Source: Spizellomyces sp. 'palustris'
Lineage: Eukaryota; Chytridiomycota; Chytridiomycetes; Spizellomycetales; Spizellomycetaceae
NCBI GenBank assembly: GCA_006535965.1
Contig: QEAR01000049.1
Span: 84,284-148,283 of the forward strand
Length of the DNA stretch: 64,000 nt
Direction: 5' to 3'
The number at the start of each line of letters is the position of its first letter. The stretch's first letter is position 1. Shown here piece by piece: positions 48,484 through 59,785 of this stretch. Under the pieces are notes generated by a model. That model saw only the letters and a program-made list of their open reading frames with translations. It searched no databases and was not told the origin of the DNA. Both the position numbers and the translations under genes were made by a program.

Positions 48484-50800
48484 CTACCCACTCAGAGCCC
48501 CAATGACCTCATCCAATCTCTTGACTAGCACTCCAGGTTCATACGGAAACAATCCCCGTTTCCACAAACTCTCCACTCGATCCTTCAAACCGCTCAATAG
48601 CAATAGCTGGACCTCCAGAGCCCCTTGTCGCTGACACATGTTCCGAAAGGTTTCCACACGCGACAGGATGAATCGCAAATATTTGACAAAATATTCTAGA
48701 AATCCCGTCTCGCCAGATATCAAAAAGTCCAAGAGAGTTTCTGGATCGTTATTGGTGTTTAAGGAGAATTGAATCCAGAGGGCGTGAGGGTTGAGGGTAT
48801 GGAGAGCGTACGTAATGGTTGGGAAAAGTCTGAAAATTCAACTGGTGAACAAAGGAACTCGTGAGACCCGGTCATGAGAAATTTTGGACATACCGCTTCA
48901 TTATCTCGTCCTGTTGTACACCGATATACAACTGGATAAAGATGGAAAGAACATCAAAAAGCTGCGCATCATTATCACCGTACAGTTGGAAGAGATAAGT
49001 CCGCAGATTACTATTTCTCAAAACATCTGCCAACACAAATGACATTATGTTTTGTGTCATCGACCAAGTGATCCCAAAGCTTACCAGCAAACCCCACCGA
49101 AAACCTATCCAATAAAAACATGAACCGTTTCCTTTCCACTGTAATCTCCGGTCCTGAAAAGTCGCGCATCCCTGCGGAAAGCGCCTCCAAAAGCATATTT
49201 ACACAAATTTTGAGAGACTCCCTGTCGATGGGATGGGAAGGGTCCAGGAAGAACTCTGTATAGTCGTCGGTGATGGTACGTGTCCACCATTCCGTAAATG
49301 ACGGGTTGTGTATGTGGTCTAAACACCGGTAGAGATGATCTAAGAGAAGAATTATCTATAATATCTTATCAGCGGCGACCTAACGATCAAAGGGCAAGGT
49401 AGACGATAAAGGCAATGGTTCTTACCGATACCATGTCGCCGTTGCTGGTGGTGATCGTATGAAGGAGTTCTAATGTCTTGCGTCTAACGTACGGACTGCA
49501 ATCTTCTAAAAGCGTTCCCAGCTAATACCTTTGTCAAAATCCTGTCCTGCAATTGCAGCTCTGTTGCATTTGTCTTACCGAAGGAACATGTGCTTTCATA
49601 TACCGAATCAAGCTCAACATCGTCGCGACAATAATTGGGTCCGGTCCATCTGACCGTGCTGATACAATAATATTCGTCTTAACAATACCGTGCATTAGCG
49701 CAATGTAGTGGGAGAGAGTTTCTGGGGGAATCTGTAATTTTAGAATGGGTCAAAGACATCATGCTGAACTCGGGGCTTGATTCGCTCGAATGAACTATTT
49801 CGCACCAAGGTCCTCTTCATAAATAACATAGACATCCAGCCAACCCGCCCATCCTCGTCCTTGTCAGCAAGGGCGATCGCAAGCGGGTATAACAGGGCAA
49901 AAGGGTATGTCTCATGTGCCCTTTTCATTCGGGCTCGACAATGTTTCAGGATACGTTGTACCAAGTCAAGGGAGTACATTATGTTATGTATCTTTGACCG
50001 GTCTACGGGCGATGTTTGCCCGCTCGGTCGAAGATTCGACACCAGGTGAGCAAAAAATGCAGAGAGAGCATCTGCGGCAGACCGATCTGTGCAAAAATGT
50101 AAAGATTTGGTTAACGTTTCTTCCGTGAAATGATCTCGAAATGCGCCTGGACCTTCAGGAAACGTGTTGCTTTCTGAACAAACAATGGTATCGAGAATCT
50201 TGAACGCGCTAAATGCAGCTTGCTGGTGCTTGGTTGCGAATCCGCGGCTCTGCGTATCGCAACCGTGGAGAGTTAGTGTTTGATTCACACCGTTTTTACC
50301 ATGTATCTCCTACCAGCAAGATCAACACATTTGAGCCTGCTGCAGTAGCGTGCAGTTTACCCAAGGGGTCGTCACACCGTTGCGCTGCATCAGCAAGCAC
50401 CGAAAACTTGTAAAGAACGCCAACCAGCTGGTCATCCGTGGCCTAGCACCGAAAATGCGCTCAACACCAACGCACGCCATGTAACAGAACAAGACGAAAT
50501 ACCTCTTCTTCTGTCGACAGGTTCTGTATGCATTCTTGTACAAGCTCTATGAACCCATCTTGAGGGTCTTGGGGCATTTCACACCATGGGACAGCTGAAA
50601 AGATTGCGGTTCTTGAAGATCGACCGTCCCACGGGAAGACGAAGTGATGAGAACGCGATCGGACCCTCACGTGGCTTAGTGTCATCGATCAGTAACCACG
50701 TGATTGAAGAGTTTTTAACTTCTCGCGCAGGTGGCACAGTAAGGCAATCGGAGGTTTGGGTCGGCGAGACGATGACAGCTGCTATTGAACCTCTTGCCAT
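48484..50800 (-). CDS. helical-repeat protein, Lines (LINS1)-like
   Basis: Multi-exon gene from about ATG 50800 (MARGSIAAVIVSP) to the stop at 48484. Well-formed exons encode alpha-helical sequence: FIELVQECIQNLSTEEE, DDQLVGVLYKFSVLADAAQR, HQQAAFSAFKILDTIVCSES, MYSLDLVQRILKHCRARMKR, CSPYVRRKTLELLHTITTSN and SLKICVNMLLEALSAGMRDF. The C-terminal part reads FLISGETGFLEYFVKYLRFI and RVESLWKRGLFPYEPGVLVK, then RLDEVIGAL. The G/S-E-T-x-FLEYF-x-KYL motif is what I recall from the Lines family (Drosophila Lines, human LINS1). The match rests on one motif, so another HEAT/ARM-type protein is possible. Exon borders are approximate. Confidence 0.6.
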
Positions 50801-51220
50801 GTTAAAACGGGCAGATCGACAAGACAGAATTCTCAATATGAATGGAGTGTGTGCAATATTCAAGCCCAGAGGCTATGCAGAAATATTGAGCAAACCAGGT
50901 CTTTTAAATACCGGACGTCGCTGCACGTGGTGCTCCGGCACACAATGGTAAACGTGTAACAACTTTAACCCGCACAGAGTTTACAACAGCTCGTATAAAA
51001 AACTCTAGCCCAACAATACGGCCACCAGAGCTGTAGTCCGAACCAAAGCAACAACCAACAAATATCATTCAAGCACATCTGTATGTTATGTAACGTGTAT
51101 TTTGAAGCCGGAGCACCAGGCTCTCATAATTGCAGTCCACTATCACGAGAGTGTCAAAAAAAAACATGAAAATCTATGACCAAATACCCTTAATATCTAA
51201 TGCACCATCAATCACACCAT

Positions 51221-54200
51221 TTATGTCGTTGTTTCCTCCTTGTGGAGCATCTGCTGATTTACCAACTCGGCATACGCCCCACCCCGATCAACCAATTCAG
51301 CATGGGTGCCCATCTCTGCCACCTGTCCACCGCGGACGACGTAAATCCTATCCGCATTCTGGATGGTAGAAAGACGATGTGCAATCACTACAGTTGTACG
51401 ACCTTTCGCAGCGCTGTCGAGGGCGTCTTGGACCACTTTTTCGGATTCAGAGTCCAGGGCACTGGTCGCCTCGTCGAGAAGGAGGAGTTTAGGGTTTCGG
51501 ATGAGTGCGCGAGCAATGGCAATGCGTTGTTTTTGGCCACCACTGAGCTGGCCTCCTTTTTCGCCGACCATTGTGTCGTATCCTTTGGGGAGGGTAATGA
51601 CGAAATCGTGAATGTTGGCGGCGCGGGCGGCGGCTTCGATTTCCTCATTGGTTGCCTCGCCTTCAATGGCGCCGTAGGCGATGTTTTCACGGATGGACAC
51701 GTCGAACAGGATGGGTTCCTATCGGGGTCAAAGCCAGTCAGCTCCGTTCACAGATCGCAGCCATAAACAAACGCTTACCTGTCCGACAAGTGCCATCTGT
51801 TCCCTGAGGTACTTTAGGTTCCACATGCGGACATCGAGCTGGTCCATCTCCGCACGTCCATCGGTAACATCGTACCAGCGCTCCAATAATCCAAGAACCG
51901 TACTCTTACCGCAACCAGAGTGACCGACCAGGGCTACGGTCGTTCCAACCTCGGCTGAAATATTCAATCCCCGTAAAATAGAGATGTTGGGGCGAGTAGG
52001 GTAAGCAAAGTGCGTGTCAATGGTTGATGGACGACCCTGAGGCTTTGCGGGACGCTCCCCTTCCGCACTGGTTGCGTCGATGCGGGACGTACGGTCGAGA
52101 ATATCGAGAATGCCAAGAGCAGCGAGCTTGGCTTTGGCTGCATCAGGCGCAAAGTTTGTGACTAGACAATAAACCAGTCGGAATATTAGAACCGACACAT
52201 GGAAATAAAGTGGCTGCATTTCATCTGATCCTACCTTGCCCAGCAGCCATGGCAGCAAAAATGATGGAAAACATGGTTGTCATGACTTGCTTCGAATCGT
52301 ATGTGTTTTTGATAATCAATTCAGAACCGTACCAGAAGGCAACTAACAACCACCAGAGTTTGTCAGCACATAAAAACCTTTTCCATTCTGATAACGACAA
52401 CAATACATACGGGCATATGTCAAAAAGATAACACTCTCAGCACTGGCAAAGCCAACGGAGCTCACAAACGCTCCCTTGACTACCATACGATGGGGAACCT
52501 TGATCCGCTCCGCATAGGTAGACACAAACTTCTCCTCCTGGGTCAGCGTCTGCACGGTCCGGATGCTTTCAATGGCTTCGGAAGCAGTTTGGTTGGCATC
52601 CTTGTAAGCCTCCCTAGATTTTTCACCGTAACCAGTCAAAGTCCTGAGCTGGAGATAACCACCGATACCGACCAAGGGCACACAGGCCAAAACGACGAGA
52701 GTGAGTTGCCAACTGTTTGAGAAGGCAATTCCCAATCCAACGCCAAAGTTGGAGATCAATTGCAGGATTTGTGCAAATGTTTGTCCCGTGAGACCTTGTA
52801 CCAGGTTGGCATCCTCGGCAAGCTTGGCGGTCAACGCTCCCGTAGAGTTCTTCTCATCATCGAAAAATGCAATCTCTTGTCTCATCAAGGCACGGAACGA
52901 CTCATGACGGAGGCGGGTGGTAAGTTTATCACCGGCGATTCGCAAAAGACCGATTTGAATGAGGTGACTAATAAAGGCGGCAATGGCCAACAGGAAAAAT
53001 CCAAGAGCCCATTTGTTGATTTCCCGAGTTAGGTCATCACCAGTACGATTAAATACAGAGATGAGTTCGGAAAAGATGAGAGCAAACACGGGCATAACCG
53101 CGCCGTTTACCAAGGAGCACATGACACTAGGTTGGGTTTGGTAAGGTTTCCGTCTAGAACGAATGCGACGATGATGCTATAACTTACCCTAAGAACATGA
53201 TCGGGAATTCTGGTTTGTTCATCATCAAAATTCTCTTTGTGTCCACTTTTCGCTTCAGCATGGCTTCCTTTTCTTTTTTGGCCAACTCCTCTTCCATTTC
53301 CTTGCGCTTACGAAGGGACACAACACTCTGGCGCCGCTCAAGTGCAGACTCTACGCGCTCAGGGGCTGGGGGCTTTTCTCCAATGTCAAGCGTGACACCG
53401 GCGTCACCGATACGTTTGACAGGCTCTGCGGTAGCGACAGGTTCGGCAGCGTTTTCGAGATCGGCAGCATCGATGACAACCGTATTCTTCTCTTCGCCAT
53501 TACCTTCGTGGTTAGTGCCTCCTCTGAGACGTTGCGCCTCAACCAGCTCATAGTACGTTCCCTGGGCCGCAACAAGAGAGTCATGAGTGCCCTGTTCGAC
53601 AATCGCTCCCTTACTCATCACCACGATCAAATCAGCGTTTTTAATTGTGGACAATCGATGTGCAATAACAATGGTCGTTCGTCCTTGAGAAGCAGACTCC
53701 AACGCCGCTTGGACCAGTCTCTCAGACTCGGTGTCAAGAGCTGAAGTTGCCTCATCAAGAAGCAAGATACGAGGATCCCGCATGACAGCACGAGCAATGG
53801 CAATACGCTGCTTTTGCCCGCCAGATAACATGGATCCGGATTCACCGACAGAGGTATCCAAACCTTGAGGAAGCGTTTGAATAAATCCCCAGGCGTTCGC
53901 TACTTTGCAAGCGTCTTCGACCATTTGGTCAAGTTTCTCTTTTGGAATCGTAGATGAGTCTTCTTTCAATCCGTACAGGAGATTCTGACGGATGGTCGTA
54001 TCAAACAGGGTTGGCTCCTGCGAGACAATCCCAATTTGCTGTCGGAGCCATTTCACATTCAAGTCCTTGAGTTCGCGGCCATCTAGAGTCACTGTACCCG
54101 AGACTGGATTGTAAAAGCGTTCCACGAGTTTTACAATGGTCGACTGATATAAATGCAAAGTTAGCAAACTCCACATGATGTTCCAACGTGATACATTACG

Positions 54201-55796
54201 TTTCTTACCTTTCCGGATCCGGATGATCCCACTAGCGCAACGGTTTTACCGGCCTGGACTTTGAGGTTAAAGTTGGATAAAATAGGGACATCCTCGCGAG
54301 TGGGGTAATGGAATGAAATATCCTTGAACTCAATATCACCCTTCACCTCGCCTGGCTTTTCGCCGCCGGGGTTGCTTGCATCGATGGGGGAAACGCGATC
54401 AATGGTGCCAAACACTTTGTAAGCGGCACCTTGAGCGTTTCCGAGAGCGCTAAAGTGAGGCATGCCCTGACCGAGTGTGAAGGCTCCAATAATGAGCGCA
54501 AAGAAACAGTTGACCACTTCGCCCCCATTCATACGGCCAGCCCGAATCTCACGTCCACCGTACCTGGATGACAGCTCGGTCAAATCAAAGGCAGGGAAGA
54601 CACTGATACATGTAGAGCACTCACCAGAAAGCCATCGAGTATACAGCGAAAATGAGGAAGTTAATCATTCCAACACCAATAGCAGTGTAAATAGACTTTT
54701 TGATGGCATCCTTCTCGGCACTTTTCAGCAGTGTAGCGTATCTCTTTGTAGCACGGTGCTCACCACCAAAGGCGACGACGGTTCTCATACCCGACAAGAC
54801 TTGCTGGGCAATGCCACCTGTAAAATATCATCAGAAAGTGAACTACATCATTATAGTGTTACACAGTTGTGACGCACCAGCAGATGCATACGCATCGTTT
54901 CCCTTGTCGGAGCTGGCGGCAACCATGATGGACATGAGGGCCGCAGCACCGGCCAACAAGGGAAAGCATGCCGTCAAGACTAGAGCCAATCTCCATCCTT
55001 TGACAAAGGCTATAATGAAACCGGCAATGAATGTTGTCACAAACTGAATGATCATTCCGACTTTTTCGCTGATGCCTTCTTGGATCATTCCGGTATCGGC
55101 AGTCATGCGGGTTGTCAGCTCTCCAGTACTGGTTGTGTCGAACCAGCCGACATTTTGACGAAGAATGGATTTAAAGTAGAGTTCACGGATGCGCTACGAA
55201 TGGGAGTAACATGTCTGAGCCTGCCAACACACGCTCACCAAGATTCATCGAGGGACTACCCACCTTTGCTTGATTTTCACCTGCCCACATCCAGAAGCAC
55301 ATTTGAGCGTAGGCAAGAGCAAAGAGCGCCGCGGCAAGGATGACAAACCAAATGGCAGTATCTTTGGCGGCATCCTTCAAATCAGCAGCGGTAACAGGAT
55401 TGTTTGGATCGTATTGATAATAGTATTTGATGATATCAGCTAATATACAGGAACGCCGTCAATATGGCATCTGGAAGGGTTGGCAAAGAGGTATCCAAAA
55501 GACTCACCAAAAATGATGGTCATTAGGGGCATTCCTACGCCGTGGGCTGCCGCGGAGACCGTGCCGGCAATCATCAACAAAATATCAAACGAACTGGCAT
55601 AACGAAAAAGCTGAAGGTAGGAGACTCGAGGTGTTTCCGGCTTCTTTTCCTTATTTTTCGATGCCTTTTTGCTCGTCGTTGTGGGTTCTTCCTCAGTAAG
55701 GAGGACGTGTCCGTCTTCCTTTAATTTTGCCACATCTAGCTCAAGGTGGCCTCCGTTCGCCGGGGTTGCGGTCGGCGCGGGAGTCGCAGACGCCAT
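51221..55796 (-). CDS. full-length ABCB (MDR/P-glycoprotein-type) exporter
   Basis: ATP-driven membrane exporter with the TMD1-NBD1-TMD2-NBD2 layout in one chain of about 1,300 aa. ATG 55796 begins an Ala/Pro- and Lys-rich cytosolic N-terminus, then [23 protein letters not shown]1 (53500-54350): [63 protein letters not shown] and [22 protein letters not shown]2 spans about 52150-53100. NBD2 (51221-52080): [55 protein letters not shown] and [19 protein letters not shown]. All Walker, Q-loop, signature and H-loop residues are present in both sites, so both look active. Substrate range is unknown. Confidence 0.97.
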
Positions 55797-55842
55797 GACA
55801 ATTCGAGAAAGTCAGTGACAGCGGAACGACAAAGGACCTGGA

Positions 55843-56284
55843 ATGTTCAAAGCGTTCCTTTTTAAAAGCGATTTCCTTGGGAACGATATCCACGCAAAGG
55901 ATTATCCGCGGGATTGCCCAAAATTTCTAAAACTTTATAATCTACAAATGCACGTGGAGATACGAAAGAAGTATATGCAGGGGAAACGTTGAATGGCTGA
56001 ATAGATGATGAGGTTGGTGAATGGCGTAAGGTGGGCAAGTCGCCATGGCCTTTAAGTAACTTCTCCACCTCCGACTGACCAACTTCCTACTTGCCGCCGT
56101 TGAGCGTTTTGCTGGGTGCTCCTCCGGTGAGCTCCGATGAAACAAGGTTGGACGCGTTCCCACGACCTACGAAATGGGCTCATAAGAACCGCTTACGTGG
56201 ATCCTCGCTATTTGCTCTTTTATTCTTTGGAACACTTGGATTTATATCCACGGAAGCGGAGAAACAGCAAATTGAGGCCTAGTT
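55843..56284. other. possible small gene(s), strand undecided
   Basis: Directly upstream of the ABC gene, coding-like frames occur on both strands. Plus strand: ATG 55843 opens 49 codons (MFKAFLFKSDFLGNDIHAKD start), and a frame at 56100-56282 encodes KWAHKNRLRGSSLFALLFFG, TLGFISTEAEKQ with one membrane span. Minus strand: a frame ends at 55862 with SPRAFVDYKVLEILGNPADN, PLRGYRSQGNRF, but has an in-frame TAG near 56087. None has a complete supported model. A small mitochondrial-type membrane protein on the plus strand is my preferred reading. Confidence 0.3.
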
Positions 56285-57201
56285 TTGGTAAATTAGCATG
56301 CTATTTTGCATTGTACACACACGTGATGACATGAGTCTTTTGAAAAATCCGATTTTGTGGATCAGTCATGGCTTTTTTTATGGGAAGGAAGGCGGACAAT
56401 ACGAGGGGTGTAATAATGCCAATTACCGTACAATGGGATTTGCTGGCACGCAGTAGTTGGTTGCAAACGTTGGTCTACTTTGTGTTTTATTTTTTGGTAA
56501 GGTTTGGGGTAAAGACCTAAAGACATGAGAATGTAGGAATGTGGATAGCAGCTATAGATGAGAAAGATGAGAGATGAGAGATGTGTATTTCGTACTAAAG
56601 AAGCAGAGCTAGACTACGCTACCGGAACCTTTTTTACGAAGAAAAGCACAACGCTGTGACCGTGCTAGTCACGGTTCTACTACTAGGTATGGCTAAATGA
56701 TGTAACCAGCCACCCAAGTGCTGCGAATGGTTCAGATGACTCTTATATTCCGAGCGGAACGTCTCTGGCACTCCATCTTGGTCTGTGGAGGGTTTGTTGG
56801 CAAAGAAAATAGTAAAGCTTGCGCACAGTAGTTGGTGCATTCAAAAGTTGGAGGACACCATTCGTCTACATTATTTTTTTACGTTGTTTGGTAAGGATGG
56901 AGATTCCAGTCTACCAAAAGACATGAGCAGAGGGGAACGTCAATGGCACTCTACCCGTCTTTGTCCGTTGTGCTCGCATTTATCTGCGATACTAGTACAC
57001 GCTCCTAAATAATGACCTGTACTCTAGCACTGCACAGTCAGGCGAGCTTACGCATATTACGATCCTGTTGACTACGTCTGCACTCCTGGGAGCTTGTGCA
57101 CTGCGGTGACGGCTATGACCGAAGCGTAGAGCCAATACACTGAAACTGGTTGAGAATGATTGGCACATTCTGAAAGGACTGAAATTATTTGTTCCTTTTA
57201 G
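56285..57201. other. gene-poor stretch
   Basis: About 900 bp. It includes a GA-rich stretch at 56551-56583 with repeated GATGAGA units. No supported gene; a 75-codon frame at 56785-57012 has no motif. The sequence before 57201 ends in TTCCTTTTAG, a good acceptor for the exon beginning at 57202. Confidence 0.45.
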
Positions 57202-57987
57202 ACACTCCTGGCCGAGAAGGCCGCGTTAGATGCTTTCTTTTCACGAACACCCAAAACAGTGGCCCGCAGTGAAGATTCGGTCAATGAAGCCGTAGATGCG
57301 GAACTCGACCGACGTCTCTGCAATCGAGCCCTATTCACCATAAAGAGCAACCAAAGGCTTTTTCTTCAGGAATCTCTCGATAAAGTATGAATCTACAGTT
57401 TTTCTGAGGTAGTTCGGATATTTAGGTCGATAGCATCGCACAGGTTTACCCAGCGGAGATTCACCCATTGTGCGATGCTATCGACCTAGATATCCGAACT
57501 ACCTCAGAAAAACTGTAGATTCATACTTTATCGAGAGATTCCTGAAGAAAAAAGCCCTTTGTTGTATTCCGTCTTCTTGTCGGCATACGTGAGGAAATGT
57601 TTGCTTTTGGGGATATCGGAGCTGCTACATTCCCAACTAAATTTCACGAAGTGGACAAGGTCCTGTCCGTTATGTATTGTTTCCTCCTATACCACGTAAG
57701 TCCCTGGATGTCGTCAAACATCTTTAATGACCTTTTTCCTTTTTAGAATCTGGTCCGTTGCACAAAGGAGACCTGGGATGAGGGCCTTCGTATTGCAACC
57801 TTGCGGTCTCGGTCTGTACCGTTTGATCCACCCAACGTCCCAAACTCGCGACTGCAACGATGACGAGGATGCATCCATCCCTCCTACTTCGACGCCGCAG
57901 CACGTCAGCGCCTAATGCACCTGTCTCACCGCTACCCCCAAAGACACCATGAAGTTGTTGTCACCGAAGAAGAAATGAACGTTCCGG
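57202..57987 (+). pseudogene. broken gene of unknown family, interrupted by a hairpin insertion and a TGA
   Basis: The exon at 57202 reads in frame LLAEKAALDAFFSRTPKTVA, then VDAELDRRLCNRALFTIKSN, until the hairpin element. Beyond the hairpin (57552 on) the coding sequence resumes in another frame (KPFVVFRLLVGIREEMFAFG, HEVDKVLSVMYCFLLYH). It then passes a GTAAGT...TTTTAG intron into NLVRCTKETWDEGLRIATLR, SRSVPFDPPNVPN. After RLQR comes an in-frame TGA at about 57860, and the same frame continues RGCIHPSYFDAAARQRLMHL, RYPQRHHEVVVTEEEMNVP to a GTCAGT donor. The frame difference across the hairpin fits an insertion of length 3n+2. I do not recognise the protein; a transposon-derived or lineage-specific gene is possible. 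Confidence 0.52.
57349..57565. repeat. long near-perfect inverted repeat (hairpin/fold-back element)
   Basis: The left arm (about 57353-57442) and right arm (about 57469-57563) are reverse complements over about 90 bp. I see one T/C mismatch and two single-base length differences. The loop is 26 nt. Arm ends resemble AAAGGCTTTTTCTTCAGG and its complement. The structure splits a coding frame, so it looks inserted. It could be a small fold-back or MITE-like element, or an inverted duplication. No obvious target-site duplication was found at the arm ends. Confidence 0.95.
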
Positions 57988-58591
57988 TCAGTCTCGTTTC
58001 TGTGTATCTGTGCACATGTTGATAGTCTATGTGATCATGTGTAATATCTTGCAACAAATACGCGCAATAAAGTCCTTCAGAATTCTCTGGTTTCTCTTTC
58101 ACGCACGGAACCAATAAAGCCTGCTAAGGTACTGCCTTATCTGTTACAAAAAGGCAAGCTGGCATTCATCGCGTTATCGGTGATTCGAACACAGTTGCTG
58201 CTCAGATGTCTGGCGCCCTGTGTGTCCATTAATACCATGAAGGGTTATATCAAAACCTTTTCATGACAGCTTGACAGTTTATTAGACTGGTTTAGCTCAA
58301 CCGCTTCAACTTGTTGCATATGTATGCAAGAGGGTGGGAGACAAGGAACATTCAGAGTTTCCGTACCTATAACGTCGGGGGGCCCATGCACGCGATGTTT
58401 GGGTGACATGCGACAGTGCGCACGACGGCAATGGGTATGCACGGGCAATCATGGAGGCAATCAGGTAGTGTCCATGTGCGTTCAATAAACGGCCAGCCAC
58501 ATTGACAGTCTTTGAGAGCGGTGAGTGGTGGTCATTTGCGGCATCAGGCCCAACAAAAAACGCTGCGAAACAAAAACTCAAATTATGATCG
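57988..58591. other. intergenic region
   Basis: No supported gene. It includes the downstream flank of the broken gene and the promoter of the F-box gene. Confidence 0.5.
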
Positions 58592-59653
58592 GTGGATGAT
58601 CAGATAAGCCAGCGGACACGTGTCCCCCCAGCTGCCAGTTTCAAACCCTTCTCATGGACAACACTTTTCCTCAAAGCCCACCCAACCATGGTACATCTCT
58701 CCCCAGACCTCTGGCTCCACATTCTCTCCTATCTCCCCCTCAAAACCCTCCCCCACCTCCTAGTCCTCTCGAAATCCTTTTCCGAACTCTTCCACCCGTC
58801 CCTCTTTTACGCCCTCAAACGGTCTGGATCGCACATTAAAATCATTTCCAGCGATACCACACTCTTGTTACGCCCTTTTGCATTCTCCGTCGCTGATAAT
58901 GTCATCTCCTTCATACCCGCACATCAGTACCGTCTTGTCTCGCCGATCAAGGTCGTCTTGGAGGGATGGGAAACCGAGGGCGAGGAAAAGGAGACTGGTG
59001 GAGACGATAGGGTGCTAGCTCTGGAAATGTTTCATGTGGCTTATCGAGAAGAGTTGGAAAGGATTTATTATCTGGAGGGGGAAGAATGTGTGGGTGAAGT
59101 GGATATGGTTGTGCTGTATGATAGGGATGAGGAAGGTGTTGTGGTGCGGGAGGTGCGTGTTACACCAGGATGGATTTACATGGGATTGGGTGGACGCAAA
59201 ACCCAGGTGCAGAGATCCATTCATCCAAAAAGAATGAAAGCGCTCGTGAAAGTAGCTCATGAGGAAGGGCTAACGTCCTTTAATGTCCGTGCCGAGCCCG
59301 TGTTACGGTATCTCGTCTCTGGCATGTCCCTCTCCAAAGCCGTTGGTACAGTTGTAGAGGGCAATGGTCTCTGGGACAGACGCAGTAAACTCGAACAGGC
59401 TTGCAAGGACCGCGGGATAGATGCGAGCATATTATGGAAATACGGCCTCGCCAAACGGTTTATGGCTAAAAAGACTCGACTGGATGAAGGGGAGTTGGAG
59501 GAGACAATTCGGAAAATGGTTGCGGTTGAAAAGTCCTTTAATGTTATGTTTTCTAGGGAGGCGGATGGGGAGGTGGAAAGGAAGGAGAGCAGAAGTCGAT
59601 GGTGGTGGCCGTTTCGTGCAGGCCCGCCGACATTTGGAAGTGAAAGTTCATAG
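58592..59653 (+). CDS. F-box protein
   Basis: Single-exon frame of 353 aa. The F-box lies at about residues 35-75: MVHLSPDLWLHILSYLPLKT, LPHLLVLSKSFSELFHPSLF. This would bind Skp1 in an SCF ubiquitin ligase. The rest (acidic, then KALVKVAHEEGLTSFNVRAE and a charged C-terminus ending in a Trp-rich RSRWWWPFRAGP) has no repeat I recognise, so substrate is unknown. The in-frame ATG at 58688 sits immediately before the F-box and may be the true start, giving 321 aa. The gene converges on the SCP2 gene, 133 bp away. Confidence 0.8.
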   Translation: MDDQISQRTRVPPAASFKPFSWTTLFLKAHPTMVHLSPDLWLHILSYLPLKTLPHLLVLSKSFSELFHPSLFYALKRSGSHIKIISSDTTLLLRPFAFSVADNVISFIPAHQYRLVSPIKVVLEGWETEGEEKETGGDDRVLALEMFHVAYREELERIYYLEGEECVGEVDMVVLYDRDEEGVVVREVRVTPGWIYMGLGGRKTQVQRSIHPKRMKALVKVAHEEGLTSFNVRAEPVLRYLVSGMSLSKAVGTVVEGNGLWDRRSKLEQACKDRGIDASILWKYGLAKRFMAKKTRLDEGELEETIRKMVAVEKSFNVMFSREADGEVERKESRSRWWWPFRAGPPTFGSESS

Positions 59654-59785
59654 ACACCATTCTATTCTTAAAATCAAAACATGGCGTGCGTGTAGTGCAA
59701 CGCTTCCATTTGATTTGGATACGACAACACGAAAGACAGATCCAAGGTAGATAATAAAATGCTTCATGTATTATGTATAAAGACT

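Noticed and set aside
57349-57565. Hairpin as an intrinsic terminator
   Set aside because: Arms of about 90 bp with a 26-nt loop are far longer than terminators, and the genome is eukaryotic.
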